The translations under genes were made by a program, and so were the position numbers. This document shows, piece by piece, positions 1-8,672 of a DNA stretch of 64,000 nucleotides (its first letter is position 1; each line of letters starts with the position of its first letter). This DNA is from Dyadobacter psychrotolerans (lineage in GTDB: Bacteria > Bacteroidota > Bacteroidia > Cytophagales > Spirosomataceae), in contig NZ_SMFL01000002.1 of the NCBI RefSeq assembly GCF_004349265.1, forward strand, positions 62,001 through 126,000, written 5' to 3'. A model generated the notes under the pieces. The model was not told the DNA's origin. It searched no databases and worked only from the letters and a program-made list of their open reading frames with translations.

Positions 1-599
1 TTCGAAACATACCTGTCCATTTCCTCCGTAAAGCGGCTGACGGTTTTACCCGATATTTCTGAACGGTTAATGAATTGCCTTTTGTAAAATCGCTGGGCGT
101 ATTTTAGCATCGTGTCAACATTAGCCAGTATGATTTCGCGACTGTACTCATCCTGGTTGTTTTGATACTCGGTTTCTATTTTGCGGTACAGTTCCCAGAT
201 TATTGTTTCTTCTCTCGGAGAGACGTGGAGTGCTTCGTTGGTTTCATAATCGAAATAGTGGTATTTTTTTATTTCGTCATGAAGCGCATGTCCGTTTAAA
301 AAATCTTCATGAATAAAAATCAAAAAGCCATCTTCATCCAGATGGAGGTTTTTCATCTCGATGATCTGCCTCGGTTTGACAAACATCATCGAACCGCAAT
401 CATGATCGTATTTCGTTCGGCCATACAGGATAACGCCCGATTTCAGCTTTTTAAAGCTGATCATATAAAAATCGCTTGTAAACTCGCGGTCGCCCAGCGA
501 ACAGGTTCCATCACACTGATTGATGCTGAATAGCGGGTTCTCATTTGGAGGCCATCCGTTTTCCCGGTGTAATTCGCTTAAATTTTTATAATGTTTCAT
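1..599 (-). CDS. AraC-type transcriptional regulator, N-terminal part (cut by window edge)
   Basis: A partial gene whose start codon lies at 597-599 and whose 3' end runs off the left edge, so about 199 residues are visible. The visible part begins MKHYKNLSELHRENG and contains a cupin-like sensor region with a metal-pocket-like stretch (KYDHDCGSMMFVKP) followed by a helical linker. This is the usual effector domain of AraC regulators in Bacteroidota. The C-terminal DNA-binding helix-turn-helix is only just beginning at the edge (IGNRSEISG-like region reads INRSEISGKTVSRF). It lies 78 bp downstream of a short-chain dehydrogenase on the same strand and may be co-transcribed with it. The family is fairly sure; the ligand is unknown. 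Confidence 0.75.
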   Translation of the reverse strand, partial: MKHYKNLSELHRENGWPPNENPLFSINQCDGTCSLGDREFTSDFYMISFKKLKSGVILYGRTKYDHDCGSMMFVKPRQIIEMKNLHLDEDGFLIFIHEDFLNGHALHDEIKKYHYFDYETNEALHVSPREETIIWELYRKIETEYQNNQDEYSREIILANVDTMLKYAQRFYKRQFINRSEISGKTVSRFTEEMDRYVS

Positions 600-677
600 T
601 TGTGTTAAAATAAACAAAACACAATCTACAAGAATTAGTTTGCAGATTGTGTTTAAGGATAAAATTACTTCTTTTGA

Positions 678-1496
678 TCAGTGACCATGCGCTTCTGCGG
701 AAACTTCTTTCCAGGCTTCAAACTCTGCAAGTCGCTCACTGTAAACCTGTTTTACACCGGGATAGGCTACTTTTCCCAATAAAAAATGAAGGGGCGGATT
801 CTCTGCATCGATTAAGGCTAAAACAGCTTTTGTGGTCGACACCGGTTTACCCCAGCTATCCGGAGTTGCGCCTTCGGCGAATGCCTTTTTTATCGGTGCG
901 TAAACTTCATTGGGCTCTGTTTGGAAAGCCGATGCGCCGGACCAGTCTGTTGAAAAACCATTGGGTTCAATTAAACTTACCTTGATACCGAAATCTTTGA
1001 CTTCGCTGGCAAGTGTTTCACTCAAACCGTTCACTGCATATTTTGAGGCATTGTAAATTCCCAGAACCGGGAGTGTCACCAATCCAAGGAAACTTGAAAC
1101 CTGAATAATGTGCCCGCTTTTCTGTGCTCTCATGATCGGAAGCGCCGCCTGCGTAATCCAGAGAAGGCCAAAGAAATTGGTTTCCATCTGGTTGCGCGCC
1201 TGCTTTTCGGTTGTTTCCTCGATTGCTCCAAACAGACCAAAACCTGCATTGTTGATCACTACATCAATCTGACCGAAGTAAGAATGTGCTTGATTAATGG
1301 CTGTAAAACAAGCTTCCCTGTCATTGACATCAAGCTCAACAGGAAGAATATTTTCGCCATATTGTTCTGTGAGATCATTTAAGTCATTGACATTTCTTGC
1401 CGTTGCGGCTACTTTATCACCACGTTCTAAAAGTGCCTTTGCCCAAAGTTTACCAAAGCCGCGTGAGGCGCCGGTAATGAAGATTATTTTTGACAT
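678..1496 (-). CDS. SDR family NAD(P)-dependent oxidoreductase
   Basis: A 272-residue classical short-chain dehydrogenase. The nucleotide-binding motif TGASRGFG is at residues 8-15, the structural NNAG motif at 82-85, and the catalytic set is S135, Y148 and K152 within YNASK. The length is normal for the family. The start at 1496 puts the glycine-rich motif at the usual distance from the N terminus. Substrate cannot be read from sequence; relatives of this type act on diverse ketones or alcohols. The AraC regulator downstream on the same strand may control it. A promoter-like TACCTTTG lies just upstream. Confidence 0.93.
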   Translation of the reverse strand: MSKIIFITGASRGFGKLWAKALLERGDKVAATARNVNDLNDLTEQYGENILPVELDVNDREACFTAINQAHSYFGQIDVVINNAGFGLFGAIEETTEKQARNQMETNFFGLLWITQAALPIMRAQKSGHIIQVSSFLGLVTLPVLGIYNASKYAVNGLSETLASEVKDFGIKVSLIEPNGFSTDWSGASAFQTEPNEVYAPIKKAFAEGATPDSWGKPVSTTKAVLALIDAENPPLHFLLGKVAYPGVKQVYSERLAEFEAWKEVSAEAHGH

Positions 1497-1520
1497 ATCA
1501 TTTTTGTTTTTAATACATTA

Positions 1521-1528
1521 CAAAGGTA
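1521..1528 (-). promoter_or_regulatory. Putative Bacteroidota -7 box for the SDR gene
   Basis: On the minus strand this reads TACCTTTG, matching the Bacteroidota TAnnTTTG box, 25 bp upstream of the SDR start. I do not see a clear TTG -33 element at the expected distance, so the call is tentative. Confidence 0.35.
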
Positions 1529-1673
1529 TTGCGGGGGCGTGCCGGCTGTTTAATACAGAATCCGGTATCCTTGACACATTTCAGGGATGAAAAGTGGATT
1601 GAATAAAATGATTCATTCCCAATGAATTTTGTCAGCTAAAAGATCAGCTGGAACGAGCGTTGGCCAACTATTG

Positions 1674-1681
1674 TAATTTTG
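1674..1681 (+). promoter_or_regulatory. Putative Bacteroidota -7 box for the 2-hydroxyacid dehydrogenase
   Basis: TAATTTTG matches TAnnTTTG and lies 35 bp upstream of the start of the dehydrogenase gene. No convincing -33 TTG is present at 19-21 bp spacing, so this is tentative. Confidence 0.3.
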
Positions 1682-1716
1682 ACGAACTTGAAACGAAAAC
1701 TAAATTGAAATAAGTT

Positions 1717-2643
1717 ATGTGCGCAAAAATAAAAGTGGCAATTCTGGATGACTATCAAAATGTTTCTCAGGATTTTGCCGACTGGTCTGTTTTATCTGAT
1801 CAGGCTGATGTCGTTGTTTTTAATGAACCATTGACAAATATTGCAGAAAACCTGCATCCCTTTGAAATCGTGTGTGTGATGCGGGAACGAATGCCTTTGA
1901 ATAAAGCATTGCTTACCGCGCTGCCTAACCTGCGGCTGGTTGTTTCAACAGGATTCCGGAACGCTTCAATTGATATTCAGGCGGCAGAGGAGCTTGGCAT
2001 TACGGTAAAAAATACAGGTTATGTGTGGAGTGGTGCACCTGAACTTACCTGGGCGCTGCTGATGGCGCTTGCAAAAAAAATTCCAAAGGAAAATGGAAAT
2101 TTCACTTCCGGAAAATGGCAGACTACTATTGGTATTGATCTGGAAGGGAAAACTATTGGCATTGTAGGACTCGGCAATATTGGTTCTAAAATTGCTTCTT
2201 ATGCAAAAGCTTTTGGTATGCATGTAATTGCATGGAGTGAAAACCTGACAGAAGAAAAAGCTACCGCCGCCGGGGCCAGACTGGTTAGCAAAGAAACACT
2301 TTTTAAAGAAGCCGATTTTGTAAGCGTGCACCTGGTGTTAAGCGATCGTTCCAGAGGCATAATAACTTCGGGAGATCTTAACAGCATGAAATCTTCTTCT
2401 TTTTTTATCAATACATCAAGAGCTCCGCTGGTTGACGAGGTTGCTTTAATAGACGTTTTGCAGCAAAGAAAAATTGCCGGTGCAGCGCTTGATGTTTTCA
2501 GTCAGGAGCCCCTTCCGGCGGACCACATTTACCGCAGTTTGGATAACCTGCTGGCCACACCACATATCGGTTATGTAACTGAAAACACGTATAAGGTCTT
2601 TTACCAGGATACATTAAAAGCGATTCAGGAGTGGCTTCACTGA
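1717..2643 (+). CDS. D-2-hydroxyacid dehydrogenase family protein
   Basis: A 308-residue cytosolic NAD-dependent dehydrogenase of the D-isomer-specific 2-hydroxyacid family. The Rossmann motif GLGNIG is at residues 151-156, and the catalytic residues expected for the family are present as R235 (NTSRAP), E264 (SQEPLP) and H283 (TPHIG). The family interconverts 2-hydroxy acids and 2-keto acids; members include phosphoglycerate, lactate and glyoxylate enzymes. The regulatory ACT domain of SerA is absent, so it is not a canonical serine-pathway enzyme. It stands alone, divergent from the SDR gene, so the substrate remains open. Confidence 0.9.
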   Translation: MCAKIKVAILDDYQNVSQDFADWSVLSDQADVVVFNEPLTNIAENLHPFEIVCVMRERMPLNKALLTALPNLRLVVSTGFRNASIDIQAAEELGITVKNTGYVWSGAPELTWALLMALAKKIPKENGNFTSGKWQTTIGIDLEGKTIGIVGLGNIGSKIASYAKAFGMHVIAWSENLTEEKATAAGARLVSKETLFKEADFVSVHLVLSDRSRGIITSGDLNSMKSSSFFINTSRAPLVDEVALIDVLQQRKIAGAALDVFSQEPLPADHIYRSLDNLLATPHIGYVTENTYKVFYQDTLKAIQEWLH

Positions 2644-2776
2644 AAGTAACGGTTTTCATACAATGATTGAACCGCTAACTAAGTTGTTTGTCACAATTGC
2701 CTTGCAACGACTTATATTTGATAAGCTCTTCTCAAACATTCATGAATCATGTTAATAAAAAACCTAAGTAATTGTT

Positions 2777-3331
2777 ATGAAGAGAGATAAGTTTCTTAAA
2801 ATGTCAGTTGTTTTACCCTTTATGGGTGGTTTTTCTGATGTTGAAAGGCCTAAAAAAGGTTTTGGTGTAAACAGTGGTAAAGACAGGTTTGACAAGAGCA
2901 TTTCCCTGCTCGAAGGAGATACTTTTTACACCAAAGTATCTTCGAAGGACACCAATGGTGATTTGTACGTGTTTGAATCTACGCGTGTCAAGATTGGCGG
3001 GCCTTCGCTTCATGTGCATGCCGAACAGGATGAATGGTGGTATATTCTGGAAGGTGAATTTAAGATCAAAATTGGAGAGGATCTTTTTGAAGTTAAAGCA
3101 GGAGATAGCGTCTTTGGTCCAAGAGGAGTTCCTCATACCTTTTCAAAAGTCGGTGAAGGCACTGCCAGAATGATCATTACCTTCCAGCCGGCGGGTAAGA
3201 TGGAGCAATTTTTCACTTCAATTTCTGAAGGCGTTATGAAAGGGAAATCTGAAAAGGAACAGGATGCGTTTAGAATAGCACATGGTTTTGAAAGAGTAGG
3301 CCCTGCACTTGACTACTTTAAGAAATTTTAG
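2777..3331 (+). CDS. Cupin domain-containing protein
   Basis: A 184-residue protein with a single conserved cupin barrel at about residues 70-150. The two cupin motifs are visible: HVHAEQDEWWYILEGEF with two histidines and a glutamate as metal ligands, and GVPHTF with the distal histidine. Such proteins are small metal-binding enzymes or sensors; no specific reaction can be assigned. The first 10 residues may be over-called, since a later start cannot be excluded. It lies 133 bp after the dehydrogenase and converges on the permease gene. Confidence 0.85.
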   Translation: MKRDKFLKMSVVLPFMGGFSDVERPKKGFGVNSGKDRFDKSISLLEGDTFYTKVSSKDTNGDLYVFESTRVKIGGPSLHVHAEQDEWWYILEGEFKIKIGEDLFEVKAGDSVFGPRGVPHTFSKVGEGTARMIITFQPAGKMEQFFTSISEGVMKGKSEKEQDAFRIAHGFERVGPALDYFKKF

Positions 3332-3372
3332 TCCGCCGTCCTAATCGCTTCTTATCAACTCAATTTTCCAAA

Positions 3373-5796
3373 TCATTCAATTTTCAATGAATTTACCGGA
3401 TTTTGAAGTGCAGCTTTCATGCTTTGAAGACCGACTGTGATAAATGCCAGGAAAACCGAAATAAGTCCGGCTAAAATGTAGATCATCCAGTTGATTTCAG
3501 CCTGAAAAGCAAAGTTTTTCAGCCATTCGTTTACCGCCAGGTAAGACAAACCAAGGCCGATGACAATTGCGATAATTACCAGTTTAACAAACTCAAATGA
3601 GAACATGGCAACGATACTGAATACATTTGCGCCAAGTACTTTACGGATACCAATTTCCTTCATGCGTATTTGTGTCATAAAAGTAACCAGGCCGAAAAGT
3701 CCCAGACAAGCTATAAATACGGCGATTGCCATAAAGACATTCAGCATTTTTGAAACCCGGAGATCTTCTTTAAACATTTCATTGAAATCGTCGTCTGCGA
3801 ATGAATACTGGAAAGTACGTTCCGGTTCAAACTGTTTGTAGACTTTTTCAAGCAAAGCTATTTTTTGCTGAATGTTGTCCTTTGGATTTAGCCGAACCTG
3901 TAAAGACTGAAAGGGCTGTCTGTACTTTCTTTCGTCATGAACTTTTAAGATAAAAGCTCCCATTTTAACTTTTGGTCCGAGATTGTCGATGTCTCTGATG
4001 ACACCCGCTACCTTGCCCATTGGCTTTTTAGCTTCCGAAAATAGGTCGCTTCCTACGGCATTGTCATTTGTTAGTCCAAGGGCTTTAACCGTGGTTTCCG
4101 TGATAACGTAATAATATCCGTCAACAGGGGGTATATTTTTATCTATAGGTATAAGGACTTTTACTTCCATGTTTTCAATAAAATCTTCGTCAACCGTATT
4201 TGACCATATAAAAGCCTGTTCTCTTTTTACCGGATTGTAGTGGTTAATTCCTACAAAACTGCCCAGCAACGGATAAACAGATGTACTTACATTCTCAAAA
4301 CCATGGCGATTTTTAAGCTCTTGTTTCAGCGTCCAGCTCTTCCAGGATAATTTTTTTCCAAGGTCAATGTTTACCAGTTGTTCTTTGTTGTAGCCAGGGT
4401 TTTTGTTTTTCATAAAACTGATTTGTTTCTCAGCCACGACACTACCCAGAATCAGCGATGTGGAAATACCAAATTGTAAAATGATAAACACGCGACGTGC
4501 AAATAAGCCTTTGCTATTAAATAATACATTGCCTCTTAAAACCTTGGCGGGCGAAAAGCCTGATAGTATGATTGAAGGATAAATGCCGGCAAGCAAAGCA
4601 GTAAGAACGAGGACCAGTATCGCTGCGCTTACAAATGGGATTCTTTTGAGCTCTGAGATTTTTATATCAAAACCGAGCAGATCATTAAAAAAAGGACGAA
4701 AAGCGAATGTTAAAACCACAGCCAGCAAAAAAGCCAGTAAAGTGATCAGCATCGATTCGGTGAAAAACTGTCCAAGTAGTGAAAACCGGCTTACACCCAG
4801 TGTTTTACGGACGCCCACTTCTTTCGCCCGCACAACCGCACGGGCAGTTGTAAGATTGATGTAGTTAAACAAGGCCAGCAGCAAAATACCAAGTGCAATA
4901 CCAAAGAAGGCTTTAACCATCATATTTTCGGATGCAGGTCCGTTGGCATGCATCGTAAAAAGCGGCTGGAGGCGATATTTATTCTTACTGTTGTAATCGT
5001 ATCCGTCGATAAACTTACAGGCGGCCGGAATCTTTTTCAAAACACTCCTGGCTGAGTTTTCGGAATCCAGCATCAGGAAAGTTTCATAATAAGGTGCGGT
5101 AATTAATGTATCCAATTTTTTGCCCGTGTCAGTAGAGCCGATTATTTCGAACTCAAGGGTGGAATTCGCCGCTGTATTTTCCATCACACCTGTTACCTCC
5201 AAAAGTGTTGTTTTGGCTTTAGTAAAGGGTGCATCTGTTGTTTTTTTATCAGTAAACGAAAACAACTCAGGCCCTCGGTGAAGCAGTTTCCGGCCAACAG
5301 GATCCTGATTACCAAAGTACTTTTCAGCCATTTTTTCGGTAATAACAACTGTGAGCGGTTTTTTAAGTGCAGTTGCAGCGTTGCCTTTTACAAGCTTAAA
5401 TGTAAATACATTAAAAAAAGAGGTGTCAGCAAATGCAATTTGCTGATCCGTGTCTAACCGGTCTGGCTGACTGGGATTTTGAACGAACGCCGAATTCCAG
5501 TTGGATATTCTCACGTAATTGACAATTGCCGGATCAATTTCTTTCAAATAAGGTGCAAGTTCATCCTTGTAATTTGTGTTGGGAAATTCCAAATCCTGCG
5601 ATGGATTGTGATGTTGGATAGCGAATATCCGGTCGCCTTTTTTATGGAAACGATCATAGCTCAATTCATGAATGACAACCTGCAGGACAATAAAAGAAGC
5701 CGCCAGCCCGATTCCCAACCCAACTATGTTGATCAGGGAATAAACTTTATGTTTCTGTAAGTTGCGGAATGCAATTTTAATATTGTTAACAAACAT
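3373..5796 (-). CDS. FtsX/MacB-type ABC transporter permease
   Basis: An 807-residue inner-membrane protein with the architecture common in Bacteroidota: an N-terminal membrane helix (residues about 20-45), a large periplasmic MacB-like core, three helices around 290-430, a second periplasmic region, and a last group of helices at the C terminus. The conserved FtsX stretches ARAVVRAKEVGVRKTLG and MKEIGIRKVLGA mark two FtsX domains. Members couple a cytosolic ATPase to periplasmic work such as lipoprotein or peptide extrusion, or antibiotic defence. No ATPase gene is adjacent, so the partner must be elsewhere. Flanking genes do not suggest a substrate. Confidence 0.93.
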   Translation of the reverse strand: MFVNNIKIAFRNLQKHKVYSLINIVGLGIGLAASFIVLQVVIHELSYDRFHKKGDRIFAIQHHNPSQDLEFPNTNYKDELAPYLKEIDPAIVNYVRISNWNSAFVQNPSQPDRLDTDQQIAFADTSFFNVFTFKLVKGNAATALKKPLTVVITEKMAEKYFGNQDPVGRKLLHRGPELFSFTDKKTTDAPFTKAKTTLLEVTGVMENTAANSTLEFEIIGSTDTGKKLDTLITAPYYETFLMLDSENSARSVLKKIPAACKFIDGYDYNSKNKYRLQPLFTMHANGPASENMMVKAFFGIALGILLLALFNYINLTTARAVVRAKEVGVRKTLGVSRFSLLGQFFTESMLITLLAFLLAVVLTFAFRPFFNDLLGFDIKISELKRIPFVSAAILVLVLTALLAGIYPSIILSGFSPAKVLRGNVLFNSKGLFARRVFIILQFGISTSLILGSVVAEKQISFMKNKNPGYNKEQLVNIDLGKKLSWKSWTLKQELKNRHGFENVSTSVYPLLGSFVGINHYNPVKREQAFIWSNTVDEDFIENMEVKVLIPIDKNIPPVDGYYYVITETTVKALGLTNDNAVGSDLFSEAKKPMGKVAGVIRDIDNLGPKVKMGAFILKVHDERKYRQPFQSLQVRLNPKDNIQQKIALLEKVYKQFEPERTFQYSFADDDFNEMFKEDLRVSKMLNVFMAIAVFIACLGLFGLVTFMTQIRMKEIGIRKVLGANVFSIVAMFSFEFVKLVIIAIVIGLGLSYLAVNEWLKNFAFQAEINWMIYILAGLISVFLAFITVGLQSMKAALQNPVNSLKIE

Positions 5797-5992
5797 GCTG
5801 GCGGCGAGTATTTTTATGAAATATTATAAGTATTACTTCATAAAACCTTACCGTTGTTTATTGGTTAAAATTGGTAAAAAGGGCTAAGATCTGCCTGGTT
5901 AAAATTTAAAAGCATATTTGATAAAAGTAGGTAAAGTTAGACTTTGGTACACCGCCGGATCGGTAAACTTTGTTTTCTCTGGCTGCCTGCTT

Positions 5993-6319
5993 TTACGAAC
6001 CCGTAATTGTTAAAGCTGTGATCATTTCGTCTTTCAAAGTAAAATGATACAGCAACACAATCGGGCTTCCGGGAAAGGTACCTGAGACCTCTGTTTTTAA
6101 AATACTGGTCTGCTCCGAGGCAGAATAAGCGACCGGCTCCAATGTGATCTGATAATTTGCATTGGTCTTTTCATTCCAGTGTTTTATCTCCTGACGCCCT
6201 GTGTGCGTTGCGCCTTCATCAAAAACGACCGCATCCGGTGTAAAACATTTTGCATAGTCTTCACTATTAAATGCTGCCTGTGCTGATAACAGCGCTTTGA
6301 TAACTTTTGGTAATTCCAT
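5993..6319 (-). CDS. NTF2-like / SnoaL-like protein
   Basis: A 108-residue protein with the alpha+beta pattern of the NTF2-like superfamily: an N-terminal helix followed by a segment reading FTPDAVVFDEGATHTGRQEI, typical of SnoaL-like proteins, and a strand-rich C-terminal half. These small proteins bind or convert hydrophobic ligands, but function is not predictable. It ends the minus-strand pair with the SDR gene, starting 23 bp after that gene's stop, so the two are probably co-transcribed. Confidence 0.8.
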   Translation of the reverse strand: MELPKVIKALLSAQAAFNSEDYAKCFTPDAVVFDEGATHTGRQEIKHWNEKTNANYQITLEPVAYSASEQTSILKTEVSGTFPGSPIVLLYHFTLKDEMITALTITGS

Positions 6320-6342
6320 AATTTCTAAAGTTTGTGAAATGG

Positions 6343-7137
6343 TTAAATGGTCGGAATTGTTCCGCCGTCGATGACGAACTCTGTTCCTGTCAGATAGCCG
6401 GCCCTGGGCGATACCAGAAAACCAACCAGTTCTGCAACTTCTTCGGGCTGGGCCGGTCTGCCAAATGGTATCCCGCCCAAAGCATCCATCACACTTTGCT
6501 CAGCCTCCTGAACGGTTGTGTTAGAACTTTCTGCGATTCGCTCCATCAGACGTGTTGCAGAAGTCGTTTTGATCCAGCCCGGTGAAACGGTCAGCACACG
6601 GACGCCTTTTGGTGCAACTTCATTGGACAAACTTTTGCTGTAGTTGACCAGTCCCGCTTTTGCTGCGGCATAGGGCAGGGTCGAGTCGTACAAGGGTAAC
6701 CGGGCCTGGGTAGACGCAATATGAATAATGACACCGGATTTTCGCTCAATCATTCCCGGCAAAAATCCTTTGTCCAGTCTGACCGGCGCCAGCAGATTTG
6801 CCTGAATCGTTTCCACCCAGTTCTGGTCGGTAAGTACATCAAATCCGCCGCCCGGGGTTTCAGAGCTGCCCAGATTGTTCACGAGAATATCCAGTCTGCC
6901 AAAACCTGTTTTAATCTGCTGGATCACTTTTGCAGCACCTTCGGCAGTACTAAGGTCTGCCGGAATAAAGTGTATCCGGTCATTTTTCTCTTCCGGTTTA
7001 TTTCGTGCTGTTACGATCACCTTCGCACCTGCGTTGAGCAGACGATCTGCAATGGCCTTTCCTGCACCCTTTGTGCCGCCTGTTACCAAAGCAGTTTTGC
7101 CTGATAACTCATTGTTAAAATTGAATTTCGTTTCCAT
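6343..7137 (-). CDS. SDR family oxidoreductase
   Basis: A 264-residue short-chain dehydrogenase. I chose the start at 7137 (METKFNFNNELSGK) because the 37 residues encoded upstream are unlike the family and would overlap the HxlR promoter. TGGTKGAGKAI is the cofactor-binding motif at about residues 20-30, NNLGS replaces the usual NNAG, and YAAAK holds the catalytic Tyr and Lys. The C terminus ends in TGTEFVIDGG, typical of classical SDRs. It is divergent from an HxlR regulator, which is a frequent pairing for redox-responsive control, and is followed by an NTF2-like gene. Confidence 0.92.
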   Translation of the reverse strand: METKFNFNNELSGKTALVTGGTKGAGKAIADRLLNAGAKVIVTARNKPEEKNDRIHFIPADLSTAEGAAKVIQQIKTGFGRLDILVNNLGSSETPGGGFDVLTDQNWVETIQANLLAPVRLDKGFLPGMIERKSGVIIHIASTQARLPLYDSTLPYAAAKAGLVNYSKSLSNEVAPKGVRVLTVSPGWIKTTSATRLMERIAESSNTTVQEAEQSVMDALGGIPFGRPAQPEEVAELVGFLVSPRAGYLTGTEFVIDGGTIPTI

Positions 7138-7225
7138 ATAATTCAAATGATTATAGGACAAAATTCGATCATACAGCAGGTTCATACAAGTACGGGCTAT
7201 CGAATTGCATAGGGGTAAATTTAGC

Positions 7226-7243
7226 CCATATTGTACCGTATGG
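7226..7243. promoter_or_regulatory. Putative HxlR operator
   Basis: An inverted repeat CCATA-N8-TATGG lies between the -33 and -7 elements proposed for the HxlR gene and upstream of the divergent SDR gene. An HxlR dimer bound here could repress both directions. This is inference from position and symmetry. Confidence 0.35.
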
Positions 7244-7261
7244 AACATAGGGTTATTTTTG
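7231..7261 (+). promoter_or_regulatory. Putative Bacteroidota promoter of the HxlR gene
   Basis: TTG at 7231-7233 and TATTTTTG at 7254-7261 are separated by 20 bp, matching the Bacteroidota -33/-7 pattern. The start codon is at 7266, so the transcript would have almost no leader. Confidence 0.5.
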
Positions 7262-7265
7262 TGAT

Positions 7266-7634
7266 ATGAAAGACAGAAAAATTGCTTTGAATTTAAACTG
7301 CGGACTGGATCTGATCGGGGAGGTGCTTTATGGCAAATGGAAAATCCGTTTGCTGTGGTTTATCGATGAAGGTTTTCAACGACCGAGTGAGCTGCAGCGG
7401 AAAATTCCGGGTGCTTCACGAAGGGTTCTGAACACGCAGTTGAAAGAACTGGAACAGCATGGCCTGGTTTCAAAAATCATTTATGCTCAGGTTCCCCCAA
7501 AGGTCGAATACAGCCTTACCGAGTTTGGCAAAACTGTAATTCCGGTTTTATCGGCTTTGGGTAAATGGGGCGACGATAATGAAGAACGCCTAAGATCTGT
7601 AATCCTGGCCTTTCCGGATAAGTTGGCAGATTAA
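7266..7634 (+). CDS. HxlR family transcriptional regulator
   Basis: A 122-residue winged-helix regulator. The family signature GKWKIRLLWFI is at about residues 23-33, the recognition helix region SRRVLNTQLKELEQHGLV follows, and the wing reads VEYSLTEFGKTVIPVL. HxlR proteins act as dimers that respond to aldehydes, quinones or oxidants and usually regulate the divergent neighbour. Here the neighbour is an SDR oxidoreductase, so redox or electrophile control of that gene is a reasonable inference. Confidence 0.92.
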   Translation: MKDRKIALNLNCGLDLIGEVLYGKWKIRLLWFIDEGFQRPSELQRKIPGASRRVLNTQLKELEQHGLVSKIIYAQVPPKVEYSLTEFGKTVIPVLSALGKWGDDNEERLRSVILAFPDKLAD

Positions 7635-7752
7635 CAGGCTTCCGGCGACCTGATCCTGAAATCGTTGTTGATGCAGGTGGCGTAATAGGTATATCGAACC
7701 AGCTTCTACGCCGACGAAATACGCACAGAATAGCCTGGTTATGGCAGTTTTT

Positions 7753-8127
7753 CTAATAAAAGAACTGCTCCGAGATAATTTCTCCGTCTTTCACCTCATA
7801 AAGCATGATCTGGTTGATCCGGATTCTTCCGTGGGGTTTTACGGAAATGTCGATTTCCCTGGTTACAGCAAAATGATTTCCGGTAACGATGGGCTCACCG
7901 GTGTAAGTTCTGTATCCGGCTTCAATCCGGCTTACAAAATCTTCTCCTTTTTTACGAACAGCCGCTTTCCCCTCCGCATATCCGAAATAGGGAGAGCCTA
8001 CCGGATCGATGCTTTTCACATTCTCGGCAAAAAACTCATCCTGAATCTCAAACCATTTTTCCTGCTGAGCAAGCTCATGGAATCTGGCGGTAACCTCCTG
8101 GGTTGTTGGTTTCTGTTGTGCTGACAT
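7753..8127 (-). CDS. SnoaL-like / NTF2-like protein
   Basis: A 124-residue protein of the SnoaL-like group. The opening helix (RFHELAQQEKWFEIQDEFF) followed by SIDPVGSPYFGYAEGKAAV and a strand-rich end matches the NTF2 fold. Function cannot be assigned. It converges with the HxlR gene and is monocistronic as far as visible. Confidence 0.8.
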   Translation of the reverse strand: MSAQQKPTTQEVTARFHELAQQEKWFEIQDEFFAENVKSIDPVGSPYFGYAEGKAAVRKKGEDFVSRIEAGYRTYTGEPIVTGNHFAVTREIDISVKPHGRIRINQIMLYEVKDGEIISEQFFY

Positions 8128-8407
8128 GGTTTGGCTGGTAGTTAATACACAACAAATGTACGCAGCGTTTAATAGCGCAGCCGGGTGTTAAATGGACTTT
8201 GTCGCGTGTGGATTTGGACATTCAATTTAAACAGCTGATTTCGGACGAAACCTTACCTATGGAGAAGTCGAAAGAAAATCAGATGGGGATATAATGCTTA
8301 AAAATAGGGTTCTGTACAATAATTGTCAGGATTTAGGCCTATTGGTATTGTTTTTGTAGCAAGTTAAAGTGGAAGATAAATTTTGACTCATTAATATAAA
8401 TTATACC

Positions 8408-8548
8408 ATGGGAACTTTCAAAAAATTAGTAGGAGTAGGCGTAGTGACAGGCGTAGTTTTGTACGCATATCTCAGAAAATTCAGCGCGAAGATGAACCAA
8501 AACAGCCTGCCGGAGCCTACCAAAGAAGCAACGCCGCAGCTGGTGTAG
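8408..8548 (+). CDS. Small single-helix membrane protein
   Basis: A 46-residue open frame starting at ATG 8408 and ending at TAG 8546-8548. It begins MGTFKKLVGVGVVTGVVLYA, giving one hydrophobic helix at about residues 7-22 followed by a positively charged and then polar tail. The basic residues after the helix suggest the tail lies in the cytoplasm. A strong terminator hairpin 30 bp after the stop supports a real short transcript. I know of no family; the function is unknown. The opposite-strand frame over this stretch is low quality. Confidence 0.55.
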   Translation: MGTFKKLVGVGVVTGVVLYAYLRKFSAKMNQNSLPEPTKEATPQLV

Positions 8549-8577
8549 GATTTAGGGATTACATATATTTTTTCAAG

Positions 8578-8617
8578 AACAGCCAATTGACTTTTGTAGG
8601 TCGTTGGCTGTTTTTTA
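8578..8617 (+). terminator. Rho-independent terminator after the small membrane gene
   Basis: AACAGCCAA at 8578-8586 pairs perfectly with TTGGCTGTT at 8604-8612, followed by a run of T to 8616. Confidence 0.8.
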
Positions 8618-8672
8618 CTTGATTAACCGCAACAGATAAATAGTTTACACAAAAAAATGCATCAAACACACC

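Noticed and set aside
8401..8586. Minus-strand frame of 61 codons
   Set aside because: It lies opposite the small plus-strand membrane gene and runs into that gene's terminator; the plus-strand frame has a better protein pattern.
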